Below, piece after piece: positions 8,048 to 17,038 of a DNA stretch of 64,000 bases (position 1 is the first letter of the stretch; each line of letters begins with the position of its first letter). This DNA comes from UBA7662 sp943369355 (lineage in GTDB: Bacteria > Bacteroidota > Bacteroidia > UBA7662), in contig CALRMX020000003.1 in NCBI GenBank assembly GCA_943369355.1, forward strand, positions 124,001-188,000, in the 5' to 3' direction. A program made the position numbers and the translations under genes. The notes under the pieces were generated by a model. It was given only the letters and a program-made list of their open reading frames with translations. It made no database searches and had not been told where the DNA came from.

Positions 8048-9907
8048 TCAATTAACGAACCGTGAACGAAAATACTCCGCCGTTTCACGGTCGGTAAAAT
8101 AGACGTAACACCCTTTCATACCTCGTGTCATGAGAGTTCTATAGGTGTTTTTGATGATTTGACGGATGCGCGTTTTGGCCTCTTCGGGTGACTCTTGCAT
8201 CAATCGTTTATATCCTTTAATGGATTGGTCCATTTTCGATCGTTTGGCTGGGTCTACCAACACTACACCGTCGCGCACAATCAAATCAGGGCCCACAATT
8301 ACTCCAATATAACTTGCTTCTAGACCTTGGCAGGTATGTATACAACCAATTTGATTGATTGAATCAGGTTTAATGATCCAGGCTGGCCCGTCTTCACTTA
8401 AATTCCATTGCATCGCAAAATCGAATTCGGGCATTACTATATCCATTGCCTTAGGACTCCTTTTGCTATTCCAATCCCAACAATATCCTGCAACGAGTCG
8501 TGATTTATTATCCTCTTTATTCTTTTCGCGAATCATGTCAAAAAGAACATTTGGACTTTCCACAATCTGAAAATCATAATTTAAATCAGTCAAATCAGTA
8601 TTAGCCGTTTCTCTGATCTGAAGTAGGTTGTCTAAATAGGCTAAATATCCATCTGATCCATTACAGCGGAACTGTGAAGGCAATTCATATTCATGGATAG
8701 TTGCTCCTGCTGATTTAGCCCATCCCTTAATTGCTTCTTTACTTCCAATGTCTTTGAGTGTCACTTGCTGGTTCTCATCGATGAAGAAAATAGAACAGCG
8801 CGCCCCATGTATGATTTCCTTGATTTGATTAACGCCCAAATTGGAGTACATACCTGATTTTTCATTCAAACGATGCGCTTCATCAACGATTAGGACATCA
8901 AACTGATTTAACGGAGCATCCACAAAACTTCCAGAACCTTTGAACAACGCATTAATACGCGACATCCCATAGGTGCCTGCTAACTTCATTTCAAACACCT
9001 TACGCGGTGCGGAATTTTTCGTAACGTATTGGGTAAGCTTTTCTCTTTTGGTTAGTTCAGCCAGTAGGTTGATTGCAACAACCGATTTACCCGTTCCAGG
9101 CCCTCCCTCAACAAGCATAACCTGTTTGCCGTTGGTCTCTGCCAAATCGGCTAAAATCAAACCGGTTTCGTAAACAAGCTTCTGCTCGTCTATCAATATA
9201 AACTCACTATTGCCTCTTAGCATACTACTTAACGCATCTGCTAGCTGCTTCGAGGGCTTTATTCTACCTTGGTCGATTCGGAACATGGTCATGCCCTGGT
9301 CGCCCTTTTTTACAAATTTTTTGATGAACTCCCGCAATTTAAGCATGTCACGCTTCAAAAAAACGGGCGCTTTATCCAAGTACTCTTGGTAAAATACGTT
9401 CTTGATTACATCGTCTTCTTCATAGTTGTGCAAAAAAGCACAAGGGGACAGTTTTATACTTTCCTCGCGGACCGTTTCACTGAAATCTTCCAGCATGGCC
9501 GCATACGACCAAGCTTGGTATGATGGATGGCTAGTTTCATGAAGCCCCCTTCCCAATGCAGTTTTAACAATACCTCTTTTTGCTGTAATCTCGGCCGTTG
9601 TCCATTGCTTCAACTCCACGATTACCACTTGGGCATTTTGGTTGTCGTCGGTACCAGAAATGATAAAATCAATTCTCTTGCTCGTTTGAGGAATTTGGCA
9701 TTCGATAGCAACACCTGAGCTTTCTGGAATAGCCTCATCACTCAGTACTCTCGACATAAAAGTCAACGAATTCCACCACGACTCAACCTCTTTTTTCGAA
9801 GTATTACGATTTAATTTGTTCTTGAAATTTTCTAAAATGATTCGATCAATATCCCCTGTATCCACATCTCGTTGAAATTCGTTTTTAGTTGCACGGTATA
9901 CTATCAT
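8048..9907 (-). CDS. DUF2075 SF1-type helicase with N-terminal PD-(D/E)XK nuclease-like domain
   Basis: The 619-residue protein has a nuclease-like N-terminus with Asp80 and E98-L-K100 (R-I-D-F-I-I-S ... V-V-I-V-E-L-K-Q-W), the pattern of PD-(D/E)XK enzymes. The helicase domain follows: Walker A G-G-P-G-T-G-K-S at 268-275, Walker B with V-D-E-A-H around 341-345, a Q-F-R-C motif, H-T-C-Q-G-L-E and a final L-M-T-R-G-M-K-G motif VI. These belong to the DUF2075/Schlafen-like P-loop family. It overlaps the MazG gene by 4 bases (ATGA), so the two are translationally coupled. Such pairs recur in bacterial defence islands. A role in degrading or unwinding foreign DNA is inferred. Confidence 0.85.
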   Translation of the reverse strand: MIVYRATKNEFQRDVDTGDIDRIILENFKNKLNRNTSKKEVESWWNSLTFMSRVLSDEAIPESSGVAIECQIPQTSKRIDFIISGTDDNQNAQVVIVELKQWTTAEITAKRGIVKTALGRGLHETSHPSYQAWSYAAMLEDFSETVREESIKLSPCAFLHNYEEDDVIKNVFYQEYLDKAPVFLKRDMLKLREFIKKFVKKGDQGMTMFRIDQGRIKPSKQLADALSSMLRGNSEFILIDEQKLVYETGLILADLAETNGKQVMLVEGGPGTGKSVVAINLLAELTKREKLTQYVTKNSAPRKVFEMKLAGTYGMSRINALFKGSGSFVDAPLNQFDVLIVDEAHRLNEKSGMYSNLGVNQIKEIIHGARCSIFFIDENQQVTLKDIGSKEAIKGWAKSAGATIHEYELPSQFRCNGSDGYLAYLDNLLQIRETANTDLTDLNYDFQIVESPNVLFDMIREKNKEDNKSRLVAGYCWDWNSKRSPKAMDIVMPEFDFAMQWNLSEDGPAWIIKPDSINQIGCIHTCQGLEASYIGVIVGPDLIVRDGVVLVDPAKRSKMDQSIKGYKRLMQESPEEAKTRIRQIIKNTYRTLMTRGMKGCYVYFTDRETAEYFRSRFVN

Positions 9908-10233
9908 AGTTCATCGTATTTCTTAGCAGTACCACGCGCCTTTTCAACTGGGTAATTGACTGCGTTCTTTTGAATTTTCTCAAGCACTATATCCCGCACA
10001 TTAAACTGATACTTCTCTGCTAATAAAAAAGCAAAGGCAAAAATATCGGCTAATTCCTCTTTCACTTTTTCTACGTTAGCCTCTTCAGCATTCTTCCATA
10101 AATACAACTCCAATAATTCTCCCGCCTCAACATTTATGGCCAAGGCTAAATCTTTTGGGTTATGGAACTGCGCCCAATTACGTTCGTCCCTAAATTTCAA
10201 GAGGGCTTCTACTATTTCGTTGCTTTCTTTCAT
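9904..10233 (-). CDS. MazG-like nucleotide pyrophosphohydrolase
   Basis: A 109-residue all-alpha NTP pyrophosphatase. The metal-binding pattern is visible: E-A-G-E-L-L-E in the first helix pair and K-E-E-L-A-D-I-F-A in the second (the E-x-x-E ... E-x-x-D signature). MazG-type enzymes hydrolyse (d)NTPs to monophosphates and remove aberrant or signalling nucleotides. The gene is coupled by a 4-base overlap to the DUF2075 helicase downstream, suggesting that nucleotide depletion or clean-up accompanies the helicase/nuclease. Its own promoter should lie in the AT-rich 10234-10536 gap. Confidence 0.85.
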   Translation of the reverse strand: MKESNEIVEALLKFRDERNWAQFHNPKDLALAINVEAGELLELYLWKNAEEANVEKVKEELADIFAFAFLLAEKYQFNVRDIVLEKIQKNAVNYPVEKARGTAKKYDEL

Positions 10234-10536
10234 TTCTTTTGGGCTTTAAGCATGTTTGAAGCGATTAATCCATCTATTTGAAGCTGTAAAATAGAATTTC
10301 TTTTATTACATCAACCTAAAGTACCACTTATATAAAAAGCTATTTTAATGGAAGTTTTCAATATCATAAGTCAATCTCTTTTTTATAAATCGAATGAAAT
10401 TCTTCAAATTAATTAGTCTTTAAAGCATCAAAAATTCTCACCCTTATCAATCATAACTACTAGCTGCATAAGGCGATTCCTATTAATATCAGACCGTTAC
10501 AAATCAACCTGAGCAACACTACGTTATATCTCTGAT
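10234..10536. other. AT-rich noncoding gap between two defence operons
   Basis: This gap separates the helicase gene ending at 10537 from the mazG start at 10233. It probably contains the promoter of the mazG-DUF2075 pair. No convincing TAnnTTTG match or strong hairpin was picked out, and no gene is visible. Confidence 0.5.
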
Positions 10537-13500
10537 TTAAATTTCCCCATTTAACTTTGCCCAAACACGTCTATATTCGTCACCACTTAATCTAGAATCT
10601 GTAGGTCTGACGCTATCCCAAATTTCTCTGTTCTGATTTCTCAACCAATTATTTACTGAATCACTTGGTTGAGCAAATATCTCTCCGTTAAAAGCTGCAT
10701 TATACAATTGTCCAAGACGATTAGCAATGCTTCTAGGTACATTGTTTTTGCGCATTAATACACCTTCATCCGTATTTACTCCATAATGCAAGTACGCAGG
10801 TAGATTTGCCATTCGTTTTTTGTCAACCTCGGTCAAGCCATCCCAATCAACACCACTTGTCGGTAAACTTTGTATGGCTGCTAAGCCCCAGGTAGCAGAG
10901 TGAGCTACAACTTTGTACAAAGCATGTGTGGTTTTTTGTATCGCATCACTTAAATCTGCATCAGGGTAAAACCGACGAGCAATTTGCGTAACAGATTGCC
11001 CATTTACCCAATCAATTATTAATTTGGCAATGCTAGATCGATCAAACGGTCTATCACTATTACTTAGCTTTTCTATTGATTTCCGTATCTCATAAGTATC
11101 CAACATGATACCGACCAATTTTTGCATGCTTTGATTCTGCTCTGAAAATAACTGGCTTCTATTCCAGTCATTAGGAGTAATACCTGCTGAGGACAATTTT
11201 GCTATCATTTGCCGGACTGAAACTGATGAAAAGCCAGTTGCATCTGACAATTTCGCATCAGCTAACGTTAAAGAATTAGCATACCTTCTAAGATTGTCTC
11301 TCAAAAAATTTTTCTTCTCCGCAGGTAATTGACGGTATCCAAATGTGCTCTGTAACTTTAGCTCAAGTTGTGCTAAAAAAGTCTCTTGATTTTGAGCTTG
11401 TTTCTTCAAATGCGAAATGTATTGAAGGATGGCTGACCATCTTTCATCAACAAATAACCATCTATCAAAATTAAATTCAGCATGCTTTAATGCATTATCA
11501 ATTGCACTGACAAGTTGAGACAATAAAGCCCCTGAAGCAGATGTTATATAAGTTGAGACCTCTTGTAAATCTTGGTTATTTCTCACTGTAATTCCCACCC
11601 AGCCCATACTATCCTGACCGGCACGTCCCACCCTTCCTGCTAGATTCCAAAAGTCCCTAACAGGCATAGGCCCTAGATAAGGATAATTATACGCCCCCAT
11701 GATTACAGCTGAAACTGGGAAGTTGATTCCTTGAGCTATGGTGGTAGTTGCTACCAAAGCTTGCAACTTCTCATTGGCCATTAAATCTTCAACTAAAAAG
11801 CGAATCTCATCTGGTAAAGCAGAACTGTGCACTGCAATTCTTCTATTCAAAAATCTTGCTAATGGAAAGTCATTTCCTAGCTCACTTTGCACTAATTTGA
11901 CTAATAAATCTACATCCTCATCATATTCGAATTCAGCCGATGAGGCGGCAAATAGTGCTTCGGCTATTGAATATGTTTCATTAGGATCAGATGCCAAAAC
12001 GATTATGGGTGATGCAACATTCAAATAATTTGCTCCTACCGTTTTGGCAATTTTCACCTTGGATGCCCTAGCTCCGGAAGCAGTTTCATTGGTTGCACCC
12101 CTAAACAACGGAATAGTTCCCCCAATTTCATAGGTTCCTTTATCGGTATGCAATGTCCTCAACACATAATCATACGCCCTTTTTTGACCTTCTATTTGAA
12201 CTGCTCCAATAACTCGTTCATTAGGCTGCCACCAATCCAGTTCTAAATTGATAACCTGACCTCGGTCTGGAGCTAGCCAATCAACAATATCGGCAGAATT
12301 GGAGATATCAGGTGTCATTAATAAGAAATTGGCTTCTTGACAATCGTTTTTAATTGTCGACAATAGGAACTCGAGATTTAAGCCTCTTTGTTTCTCTTCA
12401 ATGTTGTGTGCTTCGTCTACAACCGTTAAAACCAAAGACCTTTGCTCTGTCGTTCCTAGACCTTGGCGAACCAAAAGATTCATTTTCTCATAGGTTGTTA
12501 CAAGCACGTCAAAAGTGGTCTGATTCCCGTTCTCTTCTATCAAATGTTGTTCAAACCCATCCAATTCAATGGCCCCACTTGCCTTTTCCACTCGCAACCC
12601 AATATTGCCCAAATCTCGTTTGAGTTGGTTATAAATTTGGTTTACTAATGCCTTGGTGGGAACTACATAGGCAACCCAACCACCTTGATCTCTAAATTGA
12701 TTCAAGGCTTGTAAAATCCGATACTCTGCAATAAGCGTTTTGCCGCTTGAAGTAGGAAGATTAACCACGATAGCGCGATGAGCGGGGTTAAGAAGTTGTC
12801 CTTCAAAAATGGATTCCTTTTGAGGATAGAGTAACTCAAATCGACCTTTTTCCTCATGACTAACATGTCGATTGAACCGTGTAACCCAATTATTTATGCC
12901 CCTGGTATTATGCCAAATCGTGTTTCTAACCATTTTCACAGAAAAGGCTTCGAAAAATTTATACAGTAAAGACAAACTAATATTACCCGACTTATGAGCA
13001 TACTCGCCAGAAATTTGCAAATGATATGTCAATTGGTTCTCTGCCTCTAAAGGCCTGCCTTCCAAAATGTATTGTCCCAAAACATCAATGCTCTTAGCAA
13101 AATGATATAATGACACCAATTCAGCAGCACCATAAGGGCGGCTTTCTTCATTTACTTGATCAAGAAAGCTGGACTCAAACAATTGTTGCTCGTTTCTTAA
13201 TTGATTGATGTGCTCTACTGCCTGGCTAACATCCCTCCAATTTTCTTTTTTCACCAATTGTAATACGGCCTTAAAAGAAACATTCAATATTCGAATGTTC
13301 CAGTTATCACCCAACTCTATGCTTTGTATTTGCTCTTCAATCCCTTTGAGATATTGCTTCACAAAATGCCAGTGCTCTCCTAAATAGCCAAATGCAATTA
13401 GTTTAAAGGTTTCATAAACAAAATACTCACTTTCAATAATTACCGGCAATTGACTTGAAATATCAAAATAGGTCGAGCATAAAGCTTTGAATTCATTTGA

Positions 13501-13710
13501 TGTTTCTACTTCATTACGTTGCTCCCAAAGTTCAATGATCCTTAATTCACATAGTTCTTTGGCTTTGGTGAGGTCTAGGATTTCAGCTTCTTCGAGTTGA
13601 AGATTTAAAAATCGTCTCGATAATTTCCCCTTTTGAATGAGCATACCAATTCCTGCAAGCATATCTGGATAGGCTTGTTCAAGAATTTGATATTTGATTT
13701 GTATACTCAT
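10537..13710 (-). CDS. Ski2-like SF2 helicase, HamB/AbpB-like (Hachiman-type defence)
   Basis: The ATG at 13710 is 5 bases after the stop of the partner gene and is preferred over a TTG at 13740; the product is 1057 residues. A helical N-terminal region of about 310 residues precedes Walker A (L-P-T-S-S-G-K-T, near 318-325), the DEAH box (V-V-D-E-A-H, near 430-435), A-T-T-T-I-A-Q-G-I-N-F-P, and motif VI (A-G-R-V-G-R-A-G). This is the DEAD/DEAH Ski2-like layout of HamB in Hachiman and AbpB in AbpAB. In Hachiman the helicase surveys DNA and restrains the nuclease partner until intact DNA is lost. The immediately upstream gene is a suitable HamA-like nuclease. Confidence 0.8.
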   Translation of the reverse strand: MSIQIKYQILEQAYPDMLAGIGMLIQKGKLSRRFLNLQLEEAEILDLTKAKELCELRIIELWEQRNEVETSNEFKALCSTYFDISSQLPVIIESEYFVYETFKLIAFGYLGEHWHFVKQYLKGIEEQIQSIELGDNWNIRILNVSFKAVLQLVKKENWRDVSQAVEHINQLRNEQQLFESSFLDQVNEESRPYGAAELVSLYHFAKSIDVLGQYILEGRPLEAENQLTYHLQISGEYAHKSGNISLSLLYKFFEAFSVKMVRNTIWHNTRGINNWVTRFNRHVSHEEKGRFELLYPQKESIFEGQLLNPAHRAIVVNLPTSSGKTLIAEYRILQALNQFRDQGGWVAYVVPTKALVNQIYNQLKRDLGNIGLRVEKASGAIELDGFEQHLIEENGNQTTFDVLVTTYEKMNLLVRQGLGTTEQRSLVLTVVDEAHNIEEKQRGLNLEFLLSTIKNDCQEANFLLMTPDISNSADIVDWLAPDRGQVINLELDWWQPNERVIGAVQIEGQKRAYDYVLRTLHTDKGTYEIGGTIPLFRGATNETASGARASKVKIAKTVGANYLNVASPIIVLASDPNETYSIAEALFAASSAEFEYDEDVDLLVKLVQSELGNDFPLARFLNRRIAVHSSALPDEIRFLVEDLMANEKLQALVATTTIAQGINFPVSAVIMGAYNYPYLGPMPVRDFWNLAGRVGRAGQDSMGWVGITVRNNQDLQEVSTYITSASGALLSQLVSAIDNALKHAEFNFDRWLFVDERWSAILQYISHLKKQAQNQETFLAQLELKLQSTFGYRQLPAEKKNFLRDNLRRYANSLTLADAKLSDATGFSSVSVRQMIAKLSSAGITPNDWNRSQLFSEQNQSMQKLVGIMLDTYEIRKSIEKLSNSDRPFDRSSIAKLIIDWVNGQSVTQIARRFYPDADLSDAIQKTTHALYKVVAHSATWGLAAIQSLPTSGVDWDGLTEVDKKRMANLPAYLHYGVNTDEGVLMRKNNVPRSIANRLGQLYNAAFNGEIFAQPSDSVNNWLRNQNREIWDSVRPTDSRLSGDEYRRVWAKLNGEI

Positions 13711-13715
13711 TCGTA

Positions 13716-14504
13716 TTACTCGTTTATGATATTTAGCCAATCGTTCTGTTGAATAGGAAGGTAGAGAGCTAATAATTTAAGCCCTATTGGTTCCAATATG
13801 TTAGTGCTCAGCCTTCCATAACTATTGGATAAGTCTCTTTCATCTTGATCAACGTCTCGAATCAGGATGCCAATCAATTGATAACTATTGGGGTTGGAGT
13901 AGTAGGCTCTTATCCCTGAGTTAAAGTCTATTTTAAATGGATGATCATCATGCAAATAGCTTGTTTTACTTTTTAAATAAGTTATCAATATCTGCCTTTT
14001 GGCTTGATTTTCGTACAAATCTTTTAGCTGCCCTTCAATTCCTTTCACTCCAGTCATAACTGCGGGTGGAAAGCTACGCTCGGAAGACACTTTAACTTCT
14101 CCAAAAAGAAATAGCACTTGTCCTTCAATTTCAATAAAACCCACCAAATCAGCTCCTGTTTTATTTCCACTTGGATTTCTGGTATCTCTTAATTCGTTCC
14201 AATGAAACCGGCAAGAAAACTCTTGCTGTAAAATCACTTCAGCATAAGCTTCACCAACTCTAAAATTTTGAACCTGAACACTTTCATCCTCAAATGCTTG
14301 TATGTCTACCAAAAGTCCCTCACTTGAAAAGCCCGTTTCCTCATGTAAGGCTCTCAATTGCTCAAGCAAATCATCTCTTACTTCACGGTCAAGCAAGTTG
14401 TCTTTTATTAATCCTTGCAAAAGTTCACGACTCTCTTGTTCATCAAAGCTAATACCCTGAAAACCCCTGTTAACAGATTCGTTATATTGATAATCAGTCC
14501 TCAA
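13716..14504 (-). CDS. HamA/AbpA-like PD-(D/E)XK nuclease (DUF1837-like)
   Basis: The 262-residue protein most likely starts at a TTG (14504) behind a purine-rich AGAGAGAAAA stretch; no in-frame ATG is near. The core reads G-A-D-L-V-G-F at 117-123 and F-G-E-V-K at 134-138, giving Asp119, Glu136 and Lys138 as a PD-(D/E)XK site, as in the DUF1837/HamA family. HamA-type effectors are nonspecific nucleases held inactive by the helicase partner. The gene is followed after 5 bases by the HamB-like helicase, the exact order of Hachiman. Assignment to Hachiman versus AbpAB or a related branch is open. Confidence 0.7.
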   Translation of the reverse strand: MRTDYQYNESVNRGFQGISFDEQESRELLQGLIKDNLLDREVRDDLLEQLRALHEETGFSSEGLLVDIQAFEDESVQVQNFRVGEAYAEVILQQEFSCRFHWNELRDTRNPSGNKTGADLVGFIEIEGQVLFLFGEVKVSSERSFPPAVMTGVKGIEGQLKDLYENQAKRQILITYLKSKTSYLHDDHPFKIDFNSGIRAYYSNPNSYQLIGILIRDVDQDERDLSNSYGRLSTNILEPIGLKLLALYLPIQQNDWLNIINE

Positions 14505-14668
14505 TTTTCTCTCTTTAAGCTTGTTGTGGCTGGGATAATGTAAAGTTCAATAGGATAAGGAAAGTCTACGGCTTTAAAGTTATGATGTATTATCCGAGTA
14601 TTTTAGAAATAAAACCCACTTAGCAAATGCGTCATTCCTGAATAGTAAAACCAAGTCACTAGAATTTT

Positions 14669-15223
14669 CTACAGTTCCTTTTGGCGCTTTTCAAGTTCAA
14701 GTTTCTGTATTTCTGACAATACACTTGTGGCCTTCCACCATAACCAAAGTCCTATTACGGCAAATAACAATCCTACTATTAAAAACAATAATTTGAATAT
14801 TGAAAAAGAATCGATGTGATTTAACAATAAGAGAATCTTATCCTTCTCATACTTTAAAATTATTCTTTTCGTACTTACCTCATTCTCCTTTGATTTAATG
14901 GTTTGGAAGTCTAGGTTATATCGATTTTGTATTTCTCTTATTTCATTTGATGCAGAAGATTTTTTTGTTTTACCCTCTTCTATGGTCTCAAGTTTTTTTA
15001 GTGTTTCTTTTGTAACCTTTTTGAGGTTATCGACATCTTTGCTTAACTGGGCGATTTCTTCGTTCAACAACGCTATTTGTTGGTTGTACAAATTAACTTC
15101 AAGTTCTATTTTTTGCTTTTTTTCAAGTGGATAAATAAATGAAAAGGCCACTAAAAAAATTCCACCCATGAACAAGAATTTGTATAAATTATCTGAACTT
15201 GGAAAAATACTACCAATTTCCAT
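14669..15223 (-). CDS. Membrane protein with coiled coil between two transmembrane helices
   Basis: The 184-residue protein has a transmembrane helix at about 14-32, a long charged coiled coil at about 35-130 (rich in Leu/Ile heptads with Glu and Lys), a second transmembrane helix at about 140-165 ending in a Trp-rich stretch (L-W-L-W-W-K), and a short charged tail. No family is recognised. It starts 1 base after the stop of the EVE-like gene, so the two form one translational unit. A membrane effector that disrupts or senses the envelope on command of the reader protein is a reasonable inference; no enzyme motif is present. Confidence 0.65.
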   Translation of the reverse strand: MEIGSIFPSSDNLYKFLFMGGIFLVAFSFIYPLEKKQKIELEVNLYNQQIALLNEEIAQLSKDVDNLKKVTKETLKKLETIEEGKTKKSSASNEIREIQNRYNLDFQTIKSKENEVSTKRIILKYEKDKILLLLNHIDSFSIFKLLFLIVGLLFAVIGLWLWWKATSVLSEIQKLELEKRQKEL

Positions 15224-15224
15224 T

Positions 15225-16154
15225 CTACTTAAAGTTGTTAATTCTTTCTTTATCAGCCTCTAACTCTTGTAATGATGAAGTAATCTTATCTATGGTGTCC
15301 TGTTCAAGCTGAATAAATTCATTTAACTCTGATGAATTTATCTCTGAATTAGGATTGTCGCAATAGGTAAGACTCAAAACTGCGACAAGTAAAACCAACG
15401 ATTTTCCTCCCATTAATTTAAATTCTATCTGGCCAGGAGATTGTAATTGTAATCGAATCGAGTTTTTGTCGATTTCCTCATTTAAATCAAATTTACTATT
15501 AATACTACTTGTTAAGGCTTGAATACCGTCTATGAGAGTTATTAAAGACCTTACATTGATATCATGTACGGTATTTATATCAATGACAAAATGTGTGTTG
15601 TTGTTTTTACGGTATAACGGACTTACAATATTATCTATGTAAATACTATAGTCATTAATATTGCTAATAGTATGTTGCGTAAATCGCATTTTGTAGAAGT
15701 TAGGATCAAGCCTTGATGTGTTACGTATAGCAACCCACTTGATCTTTTTTCTTTTGTAATATTCACAATCGAAGCTTTTCCCTATGTCTATATAAACTTG
15801 GGAGCTTTCGATTATACCGAACGCGAATCTTGAAGAGTTTCTGCTGGGTATTATTACTACATCTCCCATTTTGAGATTTATGAATGAATGTAATTTATTA
15901 ATTATACTCGATAGCTTTCTCTTTGTAGACTTCTTCGAATCGTCAAAATTCTCTGATTTAATTAACTTTTTTCTTATTTTCTCATCGGATTTTGGGTCGC
16001 CTAACTCTTCCAGTGTGATATTGTTCCATCCTATTGCGATAAAACCGTTTTCGCAATATGTTTCAAAGTGTTCGCCATAATCAGTCCTAACAAACCAATA
16101 TTCTGTTTGCGAAGAAACTTCCTTAACCTTTCTTGTTAATTGTTCGATTATCAT
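15225..16154 (-). CDS. EVE/PUA-like N-terminal domain protein with C-terminal membrane segment
   Basis: Residues 18-45 read Y-W-F-V-R-T-D-Y-G-E-H-F ... N-G-F-I-A-I-G-W-N, the start found in EVE/PUA-like N-terminal modules of restriction-type proteins that read modified bases. M-G-D-V-V-I-I-P at 96-103 and F-A-F-G-I-I at 110-115 fit the later strands of that barrel. After residue 195 comes a separate region with L-Q-S-P-G-Q-I-E-F and a hydrophobic helix at about 250-264, then a charged tail. No nuclease motif is seen. It is the first gene of a pair with the coiled-coil membrane protein, next to a Hachiman-like system, so a defence role is likely but undescribed as far as I know. Confidence 0.65.
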   Translation of the reverse strand: MIIEQLTRKVKEVSSQTEYWFVRTDYGEHFETYCENGFIAIGWNNITLEELGDPKSDEKIRKKLIKSENFDDSKKSTKRKLSSIINKLHSFINLKMGDVVIIPSRNSSRFAFGIIESSQVYIDIGKSFDCEYYKRKKIKWVAIRNTSRLDPNFYKMRFTQHTISNINDYSIYIDNIVSPLYRKNNNTHFVIDINTVHDINVRSLITLIDGIQALTSSINSKFDLNEEIDKNSIRLQLQSPGQIEFKLMGGKSLVLLVAVLSLTYCDNPNSEINSSELNEFIQLEQDTIDKITSSLQELEADKERINNFK

Positions 16155-16475
16155 TTATTATTCACTTTATATACCCATGTTCCATAATCAAGTTTAGATT
16201 CGAATTCCGACAATAAGTTAGCTTGTCATAGTTTGTCATAGCTTCCCCTACTATATCAGAGCAAATTCAATCTCACTTATCCTCCCCCAATCTACCAACT
16301 CTCCCCCAAAGCACAAAACAAACTGAGCGGAAAACAAAAAATAAATAAACCTTTGGGTTGGGCGTGAAGCGGGCTGGCCGAGCGCAGCGTGGGGCGGCGG
16401 TTTGGGGGTAGAAATAGGCGTTTGAAGGCCGTAGGCGCAACAAACGGGCGGTGGGGCGGCTGCGCTCGTGGTGGT
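16155..16475. other. Intergenic region with abrupt switch from AT-rich to GC-rich sequence
   Basis: The first half is AT-rich and should hold the promoter of the EVE-like operon. From about 16,360 the sequence becomes strongly GC-rich (repeats of GGGCGGC and GCGGGC), unlike the flanking island but like the lysA region. No gene is seen. It borders the duplicated lysA end. Confidence 0.5.
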
Positions 16476-16557
16476 TAAAACGCTACCTCCAGGGGATTGC
16501 GGGTGAGGTCGGCGCCGGTTTCGCAGCGGCGGATGAGCTGGGCTTGGCCGTGGTACA
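16476..16557 (-). pseudogene. Duplicated 3' end of lysA (diverged copy, direct repeat with 19080-19161)
   Basis: Eighty-two bases align without gaps to the last codons and stop of lysA, with 7 mismatches. The reading frame and TAA are preserved (G-Q-A-Q-L-I-R-R ... L-T-R-N-x-L-E-V-A-F-stop), but several changes alter amino acids (Arg to Cys, Leu to Gly, Gln to Pro). The rest of lysA is absent here. It is therefore a displaced remnant, and it frames a 2.5-kb block with the intact copy. Confidence 0.85.
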
Positions 16558-16677
16558 AAATGATACTCCTACTTATCCTAGGTGAGCCATCCGGCTACTT
16601 GATCTGCTATTTTTATAGCTGCTTTGCGCACTGGGATAAATTTGGAGTTTTTTAGTCAGGAAACTGAATTTATTGGA

Positions 16678-16887
16678 TTAGGAATCGGTTGTGGTGGTTT
16701 TGGGTACTGCCCCTACCTCGTAGCCGAAAAGCTGCAGTACTTGGTTTACCTTATCCAACCGCAAACTTTGCTTTCCTTGTTCCAGTTCACGCACGAAACG
16801 TAAGCCTACACCAGCCTTTTCGGCCAGTTCGGGCTGAGTAAGCTTCACCGATTTCCGTTTGTTTTTTACAAAGTCTGCAAGCTTCAT
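16678..16887 (-). CDS. HipB-like XRE transcriptional regulator (y4mF type), without HipA
   Basis: The ATG at 16887 gives a 69-residue protein; an upstream start at 16971 would run through the operators. The sequence K-L-T-Q-P-E-L-A-E-K-A-G-V-G-L-R-F-V-R-E-L-E-Q-G-K is a canonical XRE helix-turn-helix, followed by L-D-K-V-N-Q-V-L-Q-L-F-G-Y as in HipB-type antitoxins. Such regulators normally precede a hipA kinase gene; here the downstream 120 bases hold no hipA and then run into the lysA remnant. Four CCC-N4-GGG sites upstream point to autorepression. It may be an orphan left by deletion of its toxin, or a stand-alone regulator. Confidence 0.85.
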   Translation of the reverse strand: MKLADFVKNKRKSVKLTQPELAEKAGVGLRFVRELEQGKQSLRLDKVNQVLQLFGYEVGAVPKTTTTDS

Positions 16888-16891
16888 TTTA

Positions 16892-17030
16892 TACCCTTTT
16901 GGGTACAAAAATAATCTAAATTGATAATTTTGCACCCTTTCGGGTGTATTTATCAAAAAAAAATAGCACAAGTATACCCTATCGGGTGTACTATTTGAGC
17001 AAAAGATGCAAATAAAACCCTATCAGGTAT
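16892..17030. promoter_or_regulatory. Four phased inverted-repeat operators upstream of the HipB-like gene
   Basis: Sites TACCC-TTTT-GGGTA (16892-16905), CACCC-TTTC-GGGTG (16933-16946), TACCC-TATC-GGGTG (16975-16988, longer arms AGTA/TACT) and ACCC-TATC-AGGT (17017-17028) share the CCC-N4-GGG core. Their centres are 41, 42 and 41 bases apart, that is four helical turns, so dimers would sit on one DNA face. They precede the HipB-like gene start directly. Confidence 0.8.
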
Positions 17031-17038
17031 AATTTCAG

